Shown here piece after piece: positions 56,541 through 64,000 of a DNA stretch of 64,000 nt (positions are counted from its first letter, which is position 1; each line of letters begins with the position of its first letter). A program made the position numbers and the translations under genes. Under the pieces are notes generated by a model. It was not told the origin of the DNA, made no database searches, and saw nothing but the letters and a program-made list of their open reading frames with translations. The DNA is taken from the NCBI RefSeq assembly GCF_017569925.1, contig NZ_CP050854.1, positions 1,116,001 through 1,180,000 of the forward strand, in the 5' to 3' direction. This stretch comes from Brenneria izadpanahii (GTDB lineage: Bacteria > Pseudomonadota > Gammaproteobacteria > Enterobacterales > Enterobacteriaceae).

Positions 56541-57107
56541 ATGTACGATCGCTATCAGGGTTTGATCTTTGATATGGACGGCACCATCCTCGATACCGAA
56601 CCCACGCATCAGAAAGCATGGAGCAGCGTGCTGGCAAGATATGGGATCAGCTATGATGCCGCTGCCATGTCGGCACTGAACGGCTCTCCAACCTGGCGTA
56701 TCGCCCAGGCGATTATTAGCAGTAATCAGGCGGATATCGATCCTCATCGTTTAGCTGCCGAAAAAACGGCCGTGGTGGAGGAAATGCTGCTGGATACGGT
56801 AACGCCACTGCCGTTAATTGATGTCGTCAAAGCATACCGAGGACGTCGTCCGATGGCGGTTGGTACGGGGAGTACGCATAGTATGGCGGACCGACTTCTG
56901 CAGCACCTTGGGCTACGTGACTATTTTGACGCAATTGTCGGTGCGGATGACGTAGATAATCATAAACCGTTTCCTGATACTTTCTTACGTTGCGCTGAGC
57001 TGATAGCCGTTGCACCAGAAAACTGCGTGGTGTTTGAAGACGCGGATTTCGGTATTGAAGCTGCCGTACGAGCAAAAATGGCCGTGGTTGATGTTCGTAA
57101 ACTGTGA
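56541..57107 (+). CDS. yqaB: Fructose-1-phosphate/6-phosphogluconate phosphatase YqaB
   Basis: A 188-residue HAD phosphatase of the CbbY type: motif I FDMDGTILDTEPTHQKAW, AVGTGSTHSMADRLL near 105, and CVVFEDADFGIEAA near 165. Of two adjacent ATGs the second (56541) has proper spacing to GGAG and matches the family start. It overlaps yqaA by four bases. Confidence 0.92.
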   Translation: MYDRYQGLIFDMDGTILDTEPTHQKAWSSVLARYGISYDAAAMSALNGSPTWRIAQAIISSNQADIDPHRLAAEKTAVVEEMLLDTVTPLPLIDVVKAYRGRRPMAVGTGSTHSMADRLLQHLGLRDYFDAIVGADDVDNHKPFPDTFLRCAELIAVAPENCVVFEDADFGIEAAVRAKMAVVDVRKL

Positions 57108-57532
57108 GTGAGTTTTGGGCCGCTTTTTCTCTCTTCTGGAGTAGCCTACTGAGTGCGACGCTGTTGCCTGGTAGCTCGGAAGTCTTGCTTGTTTCTTTGC
57201 TGGTTTCTGATGATGCCCGGCCCATATTGCTGATTGCGACGGCAACGGCGGGGAATACACTGGGTGGATTAATCAATGTTTTTATCGGGCGTTTGCTGCC
57301 TCCGCCAAAACAACAGACGGGATATGGTTTGGCTGTGCGCTGGTTAAAGCGTTACGGTTCGACTGCGTTATTATTTAGTTGGGTTCCGATAGTTGGCGAC
57401 TTATTGTGTGTATTGGCGGGTTGGTTACGCATGCCCTGGGTGAGTTCGGCGATTTTTATCTGTATTGGAAAAGCGCTGCGCTATATCGTTTTGACCGGGA
57501 TAACCCTGCAAGGCATCGCATGGTGGTCGTAA
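57104..57532 (+). CDS. yqaA: YqaA, small DedA/VTT-type inner-membrane protein
   Basis: A 142-residue protein with about four hydrophobic segments and the family pattern FWSSLLSATLLPGSSEVLLV, TATAGNTLGGLINVFIGRLL and WVPIVGDLLCVLAGW. The GTG start overlaps the yqaB stop (GTGA). Role unknown; related proteins are membrane lipid scramblases or transporters. Confidence 0.9.
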   Translation: MSEFWAAFSLFWSSLLSATLLPGSSEVLLVSLLVSDDARPILLIATATAGNTLGGLINVFIGRLLPPPKQQTGYGLAVRWLKRYGSTALLFSWVPIVGDLLCVLAGWLRMPWVSSAIFICIGKALRYIVLTGITLQGIAWWS

Positions 57533-57614
57533 CCAGAAAAAAAATGAGAACTGGTGTGGTTTATCAAGTATCAATTATGCTTACAAACATTACATTTAAC
57601 ATCGGGAGGTCGAT

Positions 57615-59168
57615 TTGATCCCGGATATATCACAGGCTCTTTCCTGGCTGGAGCATCATCCTCAGGCAGTGAATGGTATCCAGCGTGGAATTGAACGCGA
57701 AACGTTGCGCGTTATGGCAGATGGGCGCCTTGCCACAACCAGACATCCAGAGAAATTAGGCGCGGCGTTAACACACCCGTGGATTACGACGGATTTTGCT
57801 GAGGCATTGCTAGAGTTCATTACGCCGGTTGATAAAGATATCGATCATTTGTTGGCGTTCTTGCGGGATATTCATCGCCATGTCGCTCGAAATCTCGGTG
57901 ACGAACGGATGTGGCCATTGAGCATGCCATGTTTTATCGCTAATGAGCAGGATATCGAACTGGCGCAGTATGGGTCATCCAATATCGGGCGCTTTAAGAC
58001 CCTGTATCGTGAAGGGCTAAAGAATCGTTACGGCGCGTTGATGCAGACGATTTCCGGCGTGCACTATAACTTTTCGTTGCCGCTATCATTCTGGCAAATG
58101 CGGGCCGGCGTCAGCGATATAGACAGCGGTAAAGCGGAAATTTCCGCAGGATATTTTCGCTTGATCCGAAATTACTACCGCTTTGGCTGGGTCATTCCCT
58201 ATTTATTTGGCGCGTCGCCCGCTATTTGCTCTTCCTTCCTGCAAGGTAGAGAAACGTCGTTGCCATTTGAACGCACGGATAAAGGGATATGTTATCTGCC
58301 TTATGCAACCTCCCTGCGGTTGAGCGATCTCGGCTACACTAATAAATCACAAAATAATCTGGGTATTACGTTTAACGACTTGAATACCTATGTGGCGGCG
58401 TTGAAACGCGCGATAAAAACCCCTTCAGATGAATATGCAAAGATTGGGTTGAAGAAAGACAATCGCTATTTGCAATTGAACACCAACGTATTGCAGATTG
58501 AGAATGAGCTATATGCGCCAATAAGGCCGAAGCGCGTTACCCGGGCCGGCGAATCGCCCTCTGACGCCTTGCTGCGCGGCGGGATCGAATATATAGAAGT
58601 ACGTTCGCTGGATATCAATCCTTTCTCGCCTATCGGGGTCAGCGCCAGTCAGGTTCGTTTCCTCGATTTGTTCCTGATTTGGTGTGCGTTGGCGGATGCG
58701 CCGGAAATGAGTTCGGATGAACTGCTGTGTACCCGTAAAAACTGGAATCGGGTGATACTTGAAGGGCGTAAACCGGGGCAGACCATCGGTATGGGATGCG
58801 AAACGGAACGGCAGCCGATCGCCGAAGTCGGCAAATCGTTGTTTAGCGATTTACGCCGCGTCGCGGAGGTTCTGGATAGCGGCAACGCCCAGCCGTATTA
58901 TCAGCAGGTTTGCGATGAGCTGGTTAGCGGTTTTGACAATCCGGAAAGCACCTTCTCCGGCCGGTTGCTTAACTTAATGAAGGAAAGCGGTAATAGAGGC
59001 GTGGGGCTTCATCTGGCGGAAGAGTACCGTAAGATTCTTTGCCATGAACCGTTGCAGGTATTGACAGAAGAACAACTGACGGCGGAAAGTGAACGCTCAT
59101 GGCGTCGTCAGCGGCAGATCGAAGCAGAAGACAAGATCGATTTTGATGCGTATCTGGCTGCCCAATAG
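57615..59168 (+). CDS. gshA: Glutamate-cysteine ligase GshA
   Basis: The 517 residues match GshA throughout ([53 protein letters not shown]). It catalyses the first, rate-limiting step of glutathione synthesis. Translation starts at TTG (57615-57617) after GGGAGG, as in E. coli gshA; the weak start probably limits synthesis. Confidence 0.96.
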   Translation: MIPDISQALSWLEHHPQAVNGIQRGIERETLRVMADGRLATTRHPEKLGAALTHPWITTDFAEALLEFITPVDKDIDHLLAFLRDIHRHVARNLGDERMWPLSMPCFIANEQDIELAQYGSSNIGRFKTLYREGLKNRYGALMQTISGVHYNFSLPLSFWQMRAGVSDIDSGKAEISAGYFRLIRNYYRFGWVIPYLFGASPAICSSFLQGRETSLPFERTDKGICYLPYATSLRLSDLGYTNKSQNNLGITFNDLNTYVAALKRAIKTPSDEYAKIGLKKDNRYLQLNTNVLQIENELYAPIRPKRVTRAGESPSDALLRGGIEYIEVRSLDINPFSPIGVSASQVRFLDLFLIWCALADAPEMSSDELLCTRKNWNRVILEGRKPGQTIGMGCETERQPIAEVGKSLFSDLRRVAEVLDSGNAQPYYQQVCDELVSGFDNPESTFSGRLLNLMKESGNRGVGLHLAEEYRKILCHEPLQVLTEEQLTAESERSWRRQRQIEAEDKIDFDAYLAAQ

Positions 59169-59320
59169 ACAAAGAAAAGGCCACATGTAAATGTGGCCAA
59201 ATGTACATATCTAATAGGGATGATGATAAATGCGCGTCTTTCAATAGTTCAGACTCGCATGAAACAGAAAAGTTCCCAGAAATGAGAAAAAATGAATTTT
59301 TTCTATGAGGAGGTGGCGTT

Positions 59321-59836
59321 ATGCCGTTACTAGATAGTTTTACTGTAGATCATACCCGTATGGCGGCGCCTGCTGTCAGGGTTGCCAAAACCATGAAAAC
59401 CCCTCATGGCGATACCATCACCGTATTTGACCTGCGTTTTTGCCGTCCTAACATCGAAGTGATGCCGGAACGTGGTATTCATACGTTGGAACATTTATTT
59501 GCCGGTTTTATGCGTAACCACCTGAATGGCGATGGGGTAGAGATTGTTGATATCTCTCCTATGGGTTGCCGTACCGGCTTCTACATGAGCTTAATTGGCA
59601 CGCCTGACGAGCAGCGTGTCGCGAATGCCTGGAAAGCGGCGATGGAAGATGTGCTGAAAGTGACCGATCAGCGTAAAATTCCTGAGCTTAACGAATATCA
59701 GTGCGGCTCGTATGAATTGCATTCGCTGGCTGAGGCCCAGGAGATCGCCCGGCATATTCTGGCGCACAACATCGGCATTAACCATAATGATGAACTGGCA
59801 TTGCCGAAAGAAAAGCTGTCAGAGTTACATATCTGA
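59321..59836 (+). CDS. luxS: S-ribosylhomocysteine lyase LuxS
   Basis: A 171-residue LuxS with the zinc motif [14 protein letters not shown] (H54, H58) and C126 in [20 protein letters not shown]. It recycles S-ribosylhomocysteine and makes the AI-2 precursor DPD. GAGGAGG precedes the ATG. Adjacent to gshA, as in E. coli. Confidence 0.97.
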   Translation: MPLLDSFTVDHTRMAAPAVRVAKTMKTPHGDTITVFDLRFCRPNIEVMPERGIHTLEHLFAGFMRNHLNGDGVEIVDISPMGCRTGFYMSLIGTPDEQRVANAWKAAMEDVLKVTDQRKIPELNEYQCGSYELHSLAEAQEIARHILAHNIGINHNDELALPKEKLSELHI

Positions 59837-59852
59837 TTGGCAACAGTAAAAA

Positions 59853-59878
59853 AGAGAGCCGCGACAGGCTCTCTTTTT
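59853..59878. terminator. Terminator between convergent luxS and ypjD
   Basis: AGAGAGCC/GGCTCTCT with a GCGACA loop is followed by a T run, and A residues precede it on the other side, so it can end both genes. Confidence 0.87.
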
Positions 59879-59896
59879 ATATGATTGAACGCCGTA

Positions 59897-60691
59897 TCAG
59901 GCCGCGACAAAATGTTGAATCACCCGGCTGCCGAAGTAGGATAATGTCAGCAACAGCGCGCCAATCAGGCTGAACCATACCACCCGCCGTCCGCGCCATC
60001 CTTCGTGGTAGTGTCCCCACAGCAGCAGGATATAAATAAACCAGGCAAACAACGAGAACAGCGCCTTGTGTAGATTCTCTTTGTTGTTGAGCACATCATC
60101 CATATAGAACAGACCGGTACACAGCGTCAGCGTGAGAAGAATTACGCCAACCTGCGTGATGTGGAACATTTTGCGCTCAATACTCATCAGCGGCGGCATA
60201 TCGGCGGCAAAACCCAGCTTTTTATTCTTTAACAAATAATCGAGCCATGCCAGTTGTAAAGCATAAAGCGCGGCGATGATGAGCGTAGCATAGGAGAACA
60301 GCGCCAGGCCGATATGGAACAATAATCCCGGCGTTGTTTCCAGGTGGGTGATGAATTCACCCGGCATGAAACTGGCAAACGCCAGATTGATTAGCGCAAA
60401 TGTGTAGACGATCGGCAGCAGAAACCATCCGCGGTCCCGTGAAGCGACAATCGTCATGACTGTGCAGATGATAAGGCTAACAAGGGAGCCGATATTCAGC
60501 AGACTGAGGTTTTGCCCCGTCTGCACGTCAAAAATACGTTGATAAAGCGCCACTGCATGGCAGATAAGCGCAACGCTGGCCGAAAGGATTGCCAGCCGAC
60601 GATATGCACTGTTCTTGCGCAGCAGACTGGGGATGATCAGTCCAAGGCTGAGTGTGTAGGCGATTAAAGCTACAATAGCGAAAACAGACAT
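59897..60691 (-). CDS. ypjD: CcsA/CcmC-related inner-membrane protein YpjD
   Basis: A 264-residue protein with about eight hydrophobic segments and the cytochrome c assembly-like end LLLWGHYHEGWRGRRVVWFS. In the family it has been implicated in divalent-cation homeostasis (CorB-like partners) rather than in cytochrome c biogenesis. It is divergent from ffh, as in E. coli. Confidence 0.9.
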   Translation of the reverse strand: MSVFAIVALIAYTLSLGLIIPSLLRKNSAYRRLAILSASVALICHAVALYQRIFDVQTGQNLSLLNIGSLVSLIICTVMTIVASRDRGWFLLPIVYTFALINLAFASFMPGEFITHLETTPGLLFHIGLALFSYATLIIAALYALQLAWLDYLLKNKKLGFAADMPPLMSIERKMFHITQVGVILLTLTLCTGLFYMDDVLNNKENLHKALFSLFAWFIYILLLWGHYHEGWRGRRVVWFSLIGALLLTLSYFGSRVIQHFVAA

Positions 60692-60861
60692 ACGAATAGG
60701 TTATTAAATATCAACTAAGCCAAATGAACAGTCAGTATAGCGTTAGTCGTCATAGGCACCAACTGTTCTCCATCCGAGGCGCAGAGATCGCCGCGGCTTT
60801 CGTGTTATAATCCGTTTCATTCGCGTCGCGGTAGCGGCTTGTCTTACATTGAGCATGAGAT

Positions 60862-62223
60862 ATGTTTGAAAATTTAACCGATCGACTATCGCGCACATTG
60901 CGCAATATCAGCGGCCGCGGGCGGTTGACTGAAGACAATATAAAAGAAACGCTGCGTGAAGTCCGCATGGCGTTGCTTGAAGCTGACGTCGCCTTACCCG
61001 TGGTGCGAGAATTTATTAACCGGGTAAAAGAGCGGGCTGTCGGCCATGAGGTAAACAAAAGTCTGACCCCGGGGCAAGAGTTCGTCAAGATCGTTAAGAA
61101 TGAGCTTGTCAGCTCGATGGGGGAGATTAACGCCGAATTAGACCTCGCCGCCCAGCCGCCGGCCGTGGTGTTGATGGCGGGCCTGCAAGGGGCGGGTAAA
61201 ACCACCAGCGTAGGTAAGCTAGGCAAATTTCTTAGAGAGAAACAAAAGAAAAAGGTGCTGGTGGTTTCTGCCGACGTATATCGCCCGGCGGCCATCAAGC
61301 AGTTGGAAACGCTGGCGCAAAGCGTGGGGGTCGATTTTTTCCCGTCGGATGCGCAGGAAAAACCGGTCGATATCGTCAGCCGGGCGCTGCAGCATGCCAA
61401 GCTGAAATTTTATGATGTGTTGTTAGTCGATACCGCCGGGCGTCTCCACGTCGATGATGCCATGATGGATGAAATCAAACAGGTTCACGCGGCGATTAAG
61501 CCGGTGGAAACGCTGTTTGTTGTTGACGCCATGACCGGGCAGGATGCCGCGAATACGGCAAAGGCTTTCAATGAAGCATTGCCGCTAACCGGCGTTATCC
61601 TCACCAAAATCGATGGCGATGCCCGCGGCGGCGCGGCGCTGTCTATCAGGCATATCACCGGCAAACCAATCAAGTTTCTCGGCGTTGGCGAGAAAACGGA
61701 AGCGCTGGAGCCGTTTTATCCTGAGCGTATCGCCTCGCGTATTCTTGGCATGGGCGATGTCTTGTCCCTGATCGAGGATATTGAAAGCAAGGTTGACCGG
61801 ACTCAGGCGGAGAAGCTGGCTAAGAAGCTGAAAAAAGGCGACGGATTCGATCTGACCGATTTCCTGGAGCAACTGAAGCAGATGCGCAACATGGGCGGAA
61901 TGGCTAGTCTGATGGGCAAAATGCCCGGCATGGGCCAGTTGCCCGATAATGTGAAGTCGCAGATGGATGATAAAGTTTTAGTGCGGATGGAAGCGATCAT
62001 TAATTCCATGACGCATCAGGAACGAGCAAAGCCGGAGATTATTAAAGGTTCGCGGAAACGTCGCATCGCGATGGGGTCGGGGATGCAGGTACAGGATGTC
62101 AATCGTCTTCTGAAGCAGTTCGATGATATGCAGCGGATGATGAAGAAAATGAAAAATGGCGGTTTGGCGAAAATGATGCGCGGTATGAAAGGCATGATGC
62201 CGCCAGGATTCCCGGGGCGTTGA
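60862..62223 (+). CDS. ffh: Signal recognition particle protein Ffh
   Basis: A 453-residue SRP GTPase: N domain, G domain with GLQGAGKTTSVGKLGKFL near 105 and DTAGRLHVDD near 190, and a methionine-rich M domain from about 325 (KQMRNMGGMASLMGKMPGMG). With 4.5S RNA it delivers inner-membrane proteins to FtsY. Confidence 0.98.
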   Translation: MFENLTDRLSRTLRNISGRGRLTEDNIKETLREVRMALLEADVALPVVREFINRVKERAVGHEVNKSLTPGQEFVKIVKNELVSSMGEINAELDLAAQPPAVVLMAGLQGAGKTTSVGKLGKFLREKQKKKVLVVSADVYRPAAIKQLETLAQSVGVDFFPSDAQEKPVDIVSRALQHAKLKFYDVLLVDTAGRLHVDDAMMDEIKQVHAAIKPVETLFVVDAMTGQDAANTAKAFNEALPLTGVILTKIDGDARGGAALSIRHITGKPIKFLGVGEKTEALEPFYPERIASRILGMGDVLSLIEDIESKVDRTQAEKLAKKLKKGDGFDLTDFLEQLKQMRNMGGMASLMGKMPGMGQLPDNVKSQMDDKVLVRMEAIINSMTHQERAKPEIIKGSRKRRIAMGSGMQVQDVNRLLKQFDDMQRMMKKMKNGGLAKMMRGMKGMMPPGFPGR

Positions 62224-62276
62224 TAGCGGAAAATCGAAAGCATCGCGAGTTTATACGCTTTAGATTGCTTTTTGCG

Positions 62277-62305
62277 CCAAAATGAGTAAAATTTTGGGGC
62301 TTTTT
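62277..62305 (+). terminator. Terminator after ffh
   Basis: CCAAAAT (62277-62283) pairs with ATTTTGG (62291-62297), followed by GGC and five T residues. Confidence 0.75.
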
Positions 62306-62315
62306 ATATGACACT

Positions 62316-62339
62316 GGGCCCCGTTCCTCGATGGGGCCC
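62316..62339 (+). promoter_or_regulatory. Hairpin in the rpsP leader
   Basis: GGGCCCC/GGGGCCC, a 7-bp G+C stem with a 10-base loop, ends 28 bases before the rpsP start. It may set transcript stability or attenuate the rpsP-rimM-trmD operon; no T run follows immediately. Confidence 0.5.
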
Positions 62340-62367
62340 GGTTGTTTTATTAACTAAAGAGGATGTT

Positions 62368-62616
62368 ATGGTAACAATTCGTTTGGCACGTGGCGGCGCG
62401 AAAAAACGCCCGTTTTATCAAGTTGTCGTGACCGATAGCCGCAATGCGCGCGATGGTCGCTTCATTGAGCGCGTAGGCTTCTTCAACCCGATCGCAACCG
62501 GTCAGGCAGAAGCTCTGCGTTTAGATCTGGATCGAATCGAACACTGGGTTGGTCTGGGTGCAACTGTTTCTGATCGCGTAACTTCGCTGATCAAAGACGC
62601 AAAAAAAGCAGCGTAA
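62368..62616 (+). CDS. rpsP: Ribosomal protein bS16
   Basis: The 82 residues match RpsP ([20 protein letters not shown], then [18 protein letters not shown]). First gene of the rpsP-rimM-trmD(-rplS) operon. The ATG at 62368 follows AGAGGA; the frame is open upstream only through the leader hairpin. Confidence 0.98.
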   Translation: MVTIRLARGGAKKRPFYQVVVTDSRNARDGRFIERVGFFNPIATGQAEALRLDLDRIEHWVGLGATVSDRVTSLIKDAKKAA

Positions 62617-62634
62617 TCTGTTGCGGTGGTGGCA

Positions 62635-63183
62635 ATGAGCAAGCAACTCAGCCCGACTGAGCCCGTTAATCCCATCGTATTGGGTAAAATGGGGTCGACT
62701 TATGGCATCCGAGGTTGGCTCAGAGTGTTTTCATCCACCGAAGATGCTGAAAGCATTTTTGATTATCAGCCTTGGTTTATCCAGACAAAAAGCGGTTGGC
62801 GGCTTGTCGAGATTGAAAGCTGGAAACATCACAATCAGGATCTGATCATCAAGATTAACGGTGTTGACGATCGTGACGCGGCAAACTTGCTGACTAATTG
62901 CGAAATTATCGTTGATTCGTCGCAGTTGCCTGAACTGGATGAAGGTGATTATTACTGGAAGGATCTTATTGGCTGTCAGGTCGTAACCTTAGCTGGTTAT
63001 CAACTGGGAAAAGTCATTGATATGATGGAAACCGGTTCAAACGATGTGATGGTGGTAAGAGCTAACCTGAAAGATGCCTTCGGGGTCAAGGAGCGGCTGA
63101 TTCCGTTCCTCACTGAACAGGTTATCAAGCGTGTTGACCTCTCTACTCAAACTATTGAAGTAGATTGGGATCCTGGTTTTTGA
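62635..63183 (+). CDS. rimM: Ribosome maturation factor RimM
   Basis: A 182-residue protein with RimM N-domain ([20 protein letters not shown]) and PRC-barrel C-domain ([28 protein letters not shown]). It assists 30S head maturation around bS16/uS19. The ATG at 62635 gives the E. coli length; two GTGs lie just upstream. It lies 18 bp after rpsP. Confidence 0.96.
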   Translation: MSKQLSPTEPVNPIVLGKMGSTYGIRGWLRVFSSTEDAESIFDYQPWFIQTKSGWRLVEIESWKHHNQDLIIKINGVDDRDAANLLTNCEIIVDSSQLPELDEGDYYWKDLIGCQVVTLAGYQLGKVIDMMETGSNDVMVVRANLKDAFGVKERLIPFLTEQVIKRVDLSTQTIEVDWDPGF

Positions 63184-63221
63184 ACTCTGAATCGACCGGT
63201 AGTATTAAGTGGAACGAGACT

Positions 63222-63977
63222 ATGTGGATTGGGGTTATTAGCCTGTTTCCAGAGATGTTCCGCGCAATTACTGATTACGGAGTCACTGGCCGGGCAGTTA
63301 AAAATGGCCTGCTGAGCGTGCAGTATTGGAGTCCGAGAGACTTCACCTACGATCGGCATCGTACCGTGGACGATCGTCCTTATGGCGGTGGACCCGGAAT
63401 GCTGATGATGGTGCAACCCCTGCGGGATGCGATTCAGGCAGCGAAAGCAGCGGCAGGCGAAGACGCCAAAGTGATCTATTTGTCACCTCAGGGGCGTAAA
63501 TTAGATCAAGAAGGCGTGCGTCAACTCGCGACAAACCAGAAAATGATCCTGGTTTGTGGTCGGTACGAGGGAATTGATGAGCGCGTAATTAAAACCGAAA
63601 TTGATGAAGAATGGTCGATCGGTGATTACGTTCTCAGCGGTGGAGAGTTACCAGCAATGACTCTGATTGATTCGGTGTCCCGATTTATTCCGGGTGTTCT
63701 GGGTCATCAGGCTTCAGCAGAAGAGGATTCTTTCGCCGAAGGATTGTTGGATTGTCCCCATTTTACTCGTCCCGAAGTGTTGGCCGGTATGGATGTTCCG
63801 CCAGTTTTACTGTCAGGCAACCATGCTGAAATACGTCGCTGGCGTTTGAAGCAGTCGCTGGGCCGAACCTGGCTTAGAAGACCTGAACTTCTGAAAAGCC
63901 TAGCTCTGACTGACGAGCAAGCAAAGTTGTTAGCTGAATTTCAACAGGAATATCAGTCCGGGCAACAACAGTATTAG
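63222..63977 (+). CDS. trmD: tRNA (guanine37-N1)-methyltransferase TrmD
   Basis: A 251-residue SPOUT methyltransferase: [20 protein letters not shown] start, [11 protein letters not shown] near 58, the knot region [15 protein letters not shown] near 110 and [20 protein letters not shown] near 133. It methylates G37 to prevent frameshifting. The ATG at 63222 follows GGAACGAG. The operon (rplS expected next) runs out of the window. Confidence 0.97.
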   Translation: MWIGVISLFPEMFRAITDYGVTGRAVKNGLLSVQYWSPRDFTYDRHRTVDDRPYGGGPGMLMMVQPLRDAIQAAKAAAGEDAKVIYLSPQGRKLDQEGVRQLATNQKMILVCGRYEGIDERVIKTEIDEEWSIGDYVLSGGELPAMTLIDSVSRFIPGVLGHQASAEEDSFAEGLLDCPHFTRPEVLAGMDVPPVLLSGNHAEIRRWRLKQSLGRTWLRRPELLKSLALTDEQAKLLAEFQQEYQSGQQQY

Positions 63978-64000
63978 GTGGTCGTCCAGGCATGACCTGA

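Overview
The window is enterobacterial chromosome. Gene content and order match the Enterobacterales: a YdiRST/FadK block, fadE-gmhA-yafJ-yafK-yafE-dinB-pepD-gpt-frsA-crl-proBA-tRNA-Thr, then pncC-recA-recX-alaS-csrA-tRNA-Ser-tRNA-Arg-yqaB-yqaA-gshA-luxS and ypjD/ffh-rpsP-rimM-trmD. The full methionine-salvage set (mtnU, E, B, C, D, A, K), absent from E. coli K-12, together with an ERIC-type repeat, suggests a plant-associated group such as Pectobacteriaceae (Brenneria/Pectobacterium/Dickeya). That placement is an inference, not proven.

Layout. 1-3721: end of a ydiR-ydiS-ydiT-fadK electron-transfer/acyl-CoA ligase operon; ydiS carries a one-base frameshift in a G run. 3753-10825: methionine salvage in two divergent pairs, each with MetJ-box arrays in the divergent promoter, and a VapBC toxin-antitoxin pair sitting between mtnD and mtnA. 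10868-28027: core genes, including an ABC-F ATPase preceded by a 27-codon leader ORF with mutually exclusive hairpins, fadE with a FadR operator, and dinB with a LexA box. 28218-28293: tRNA-Thr(CGT), whose 3' end is imperfectly repeated at 44836-44851.

28294-44851: an AT-rich genomic island. It holds an AlpA regulator, a RloC-like AAA_13 protein with a zinc hook and candidate anticodon-nuclease residues, two related RepL-like replication genes each with its own iteron-like repeat array (one Rep gene split by an IS3-family insertion), an ASCH protein divergent from a zinc-ribbon membrane protein and a lipoprotein, an IS256-family element, an EVE-HNH candidate type IV restriction enzyme, two C-terminal integrase remnants around a truncated YaaW-family gene, and a YafNO toxin-antitoxin pair. 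No intact integrase is visible. 44852-47871: a scrapyard of further mobile remnants (integrase N-terminus, P4 primase fragment, ArsR-type pseudogene) with an apparently intact cupin gene and AraC regulator. 47872-64000: core genes, with LexA-controlled recA-recX, alaS, csrA, one tRNA-Ser and three identical tRNA-Arg genes, glutathione and AI-2 synthesis, and the ffh/rpsP-rimM-trmD translation cluster.

The most unusual items are the island's defence cargo (RloC-like nuclease, EVE-HNH, two TA pairs within or near it), the double iteron replicon that implies an integrated plasmid, and the attenuator-like leader of the ABC-F gene.
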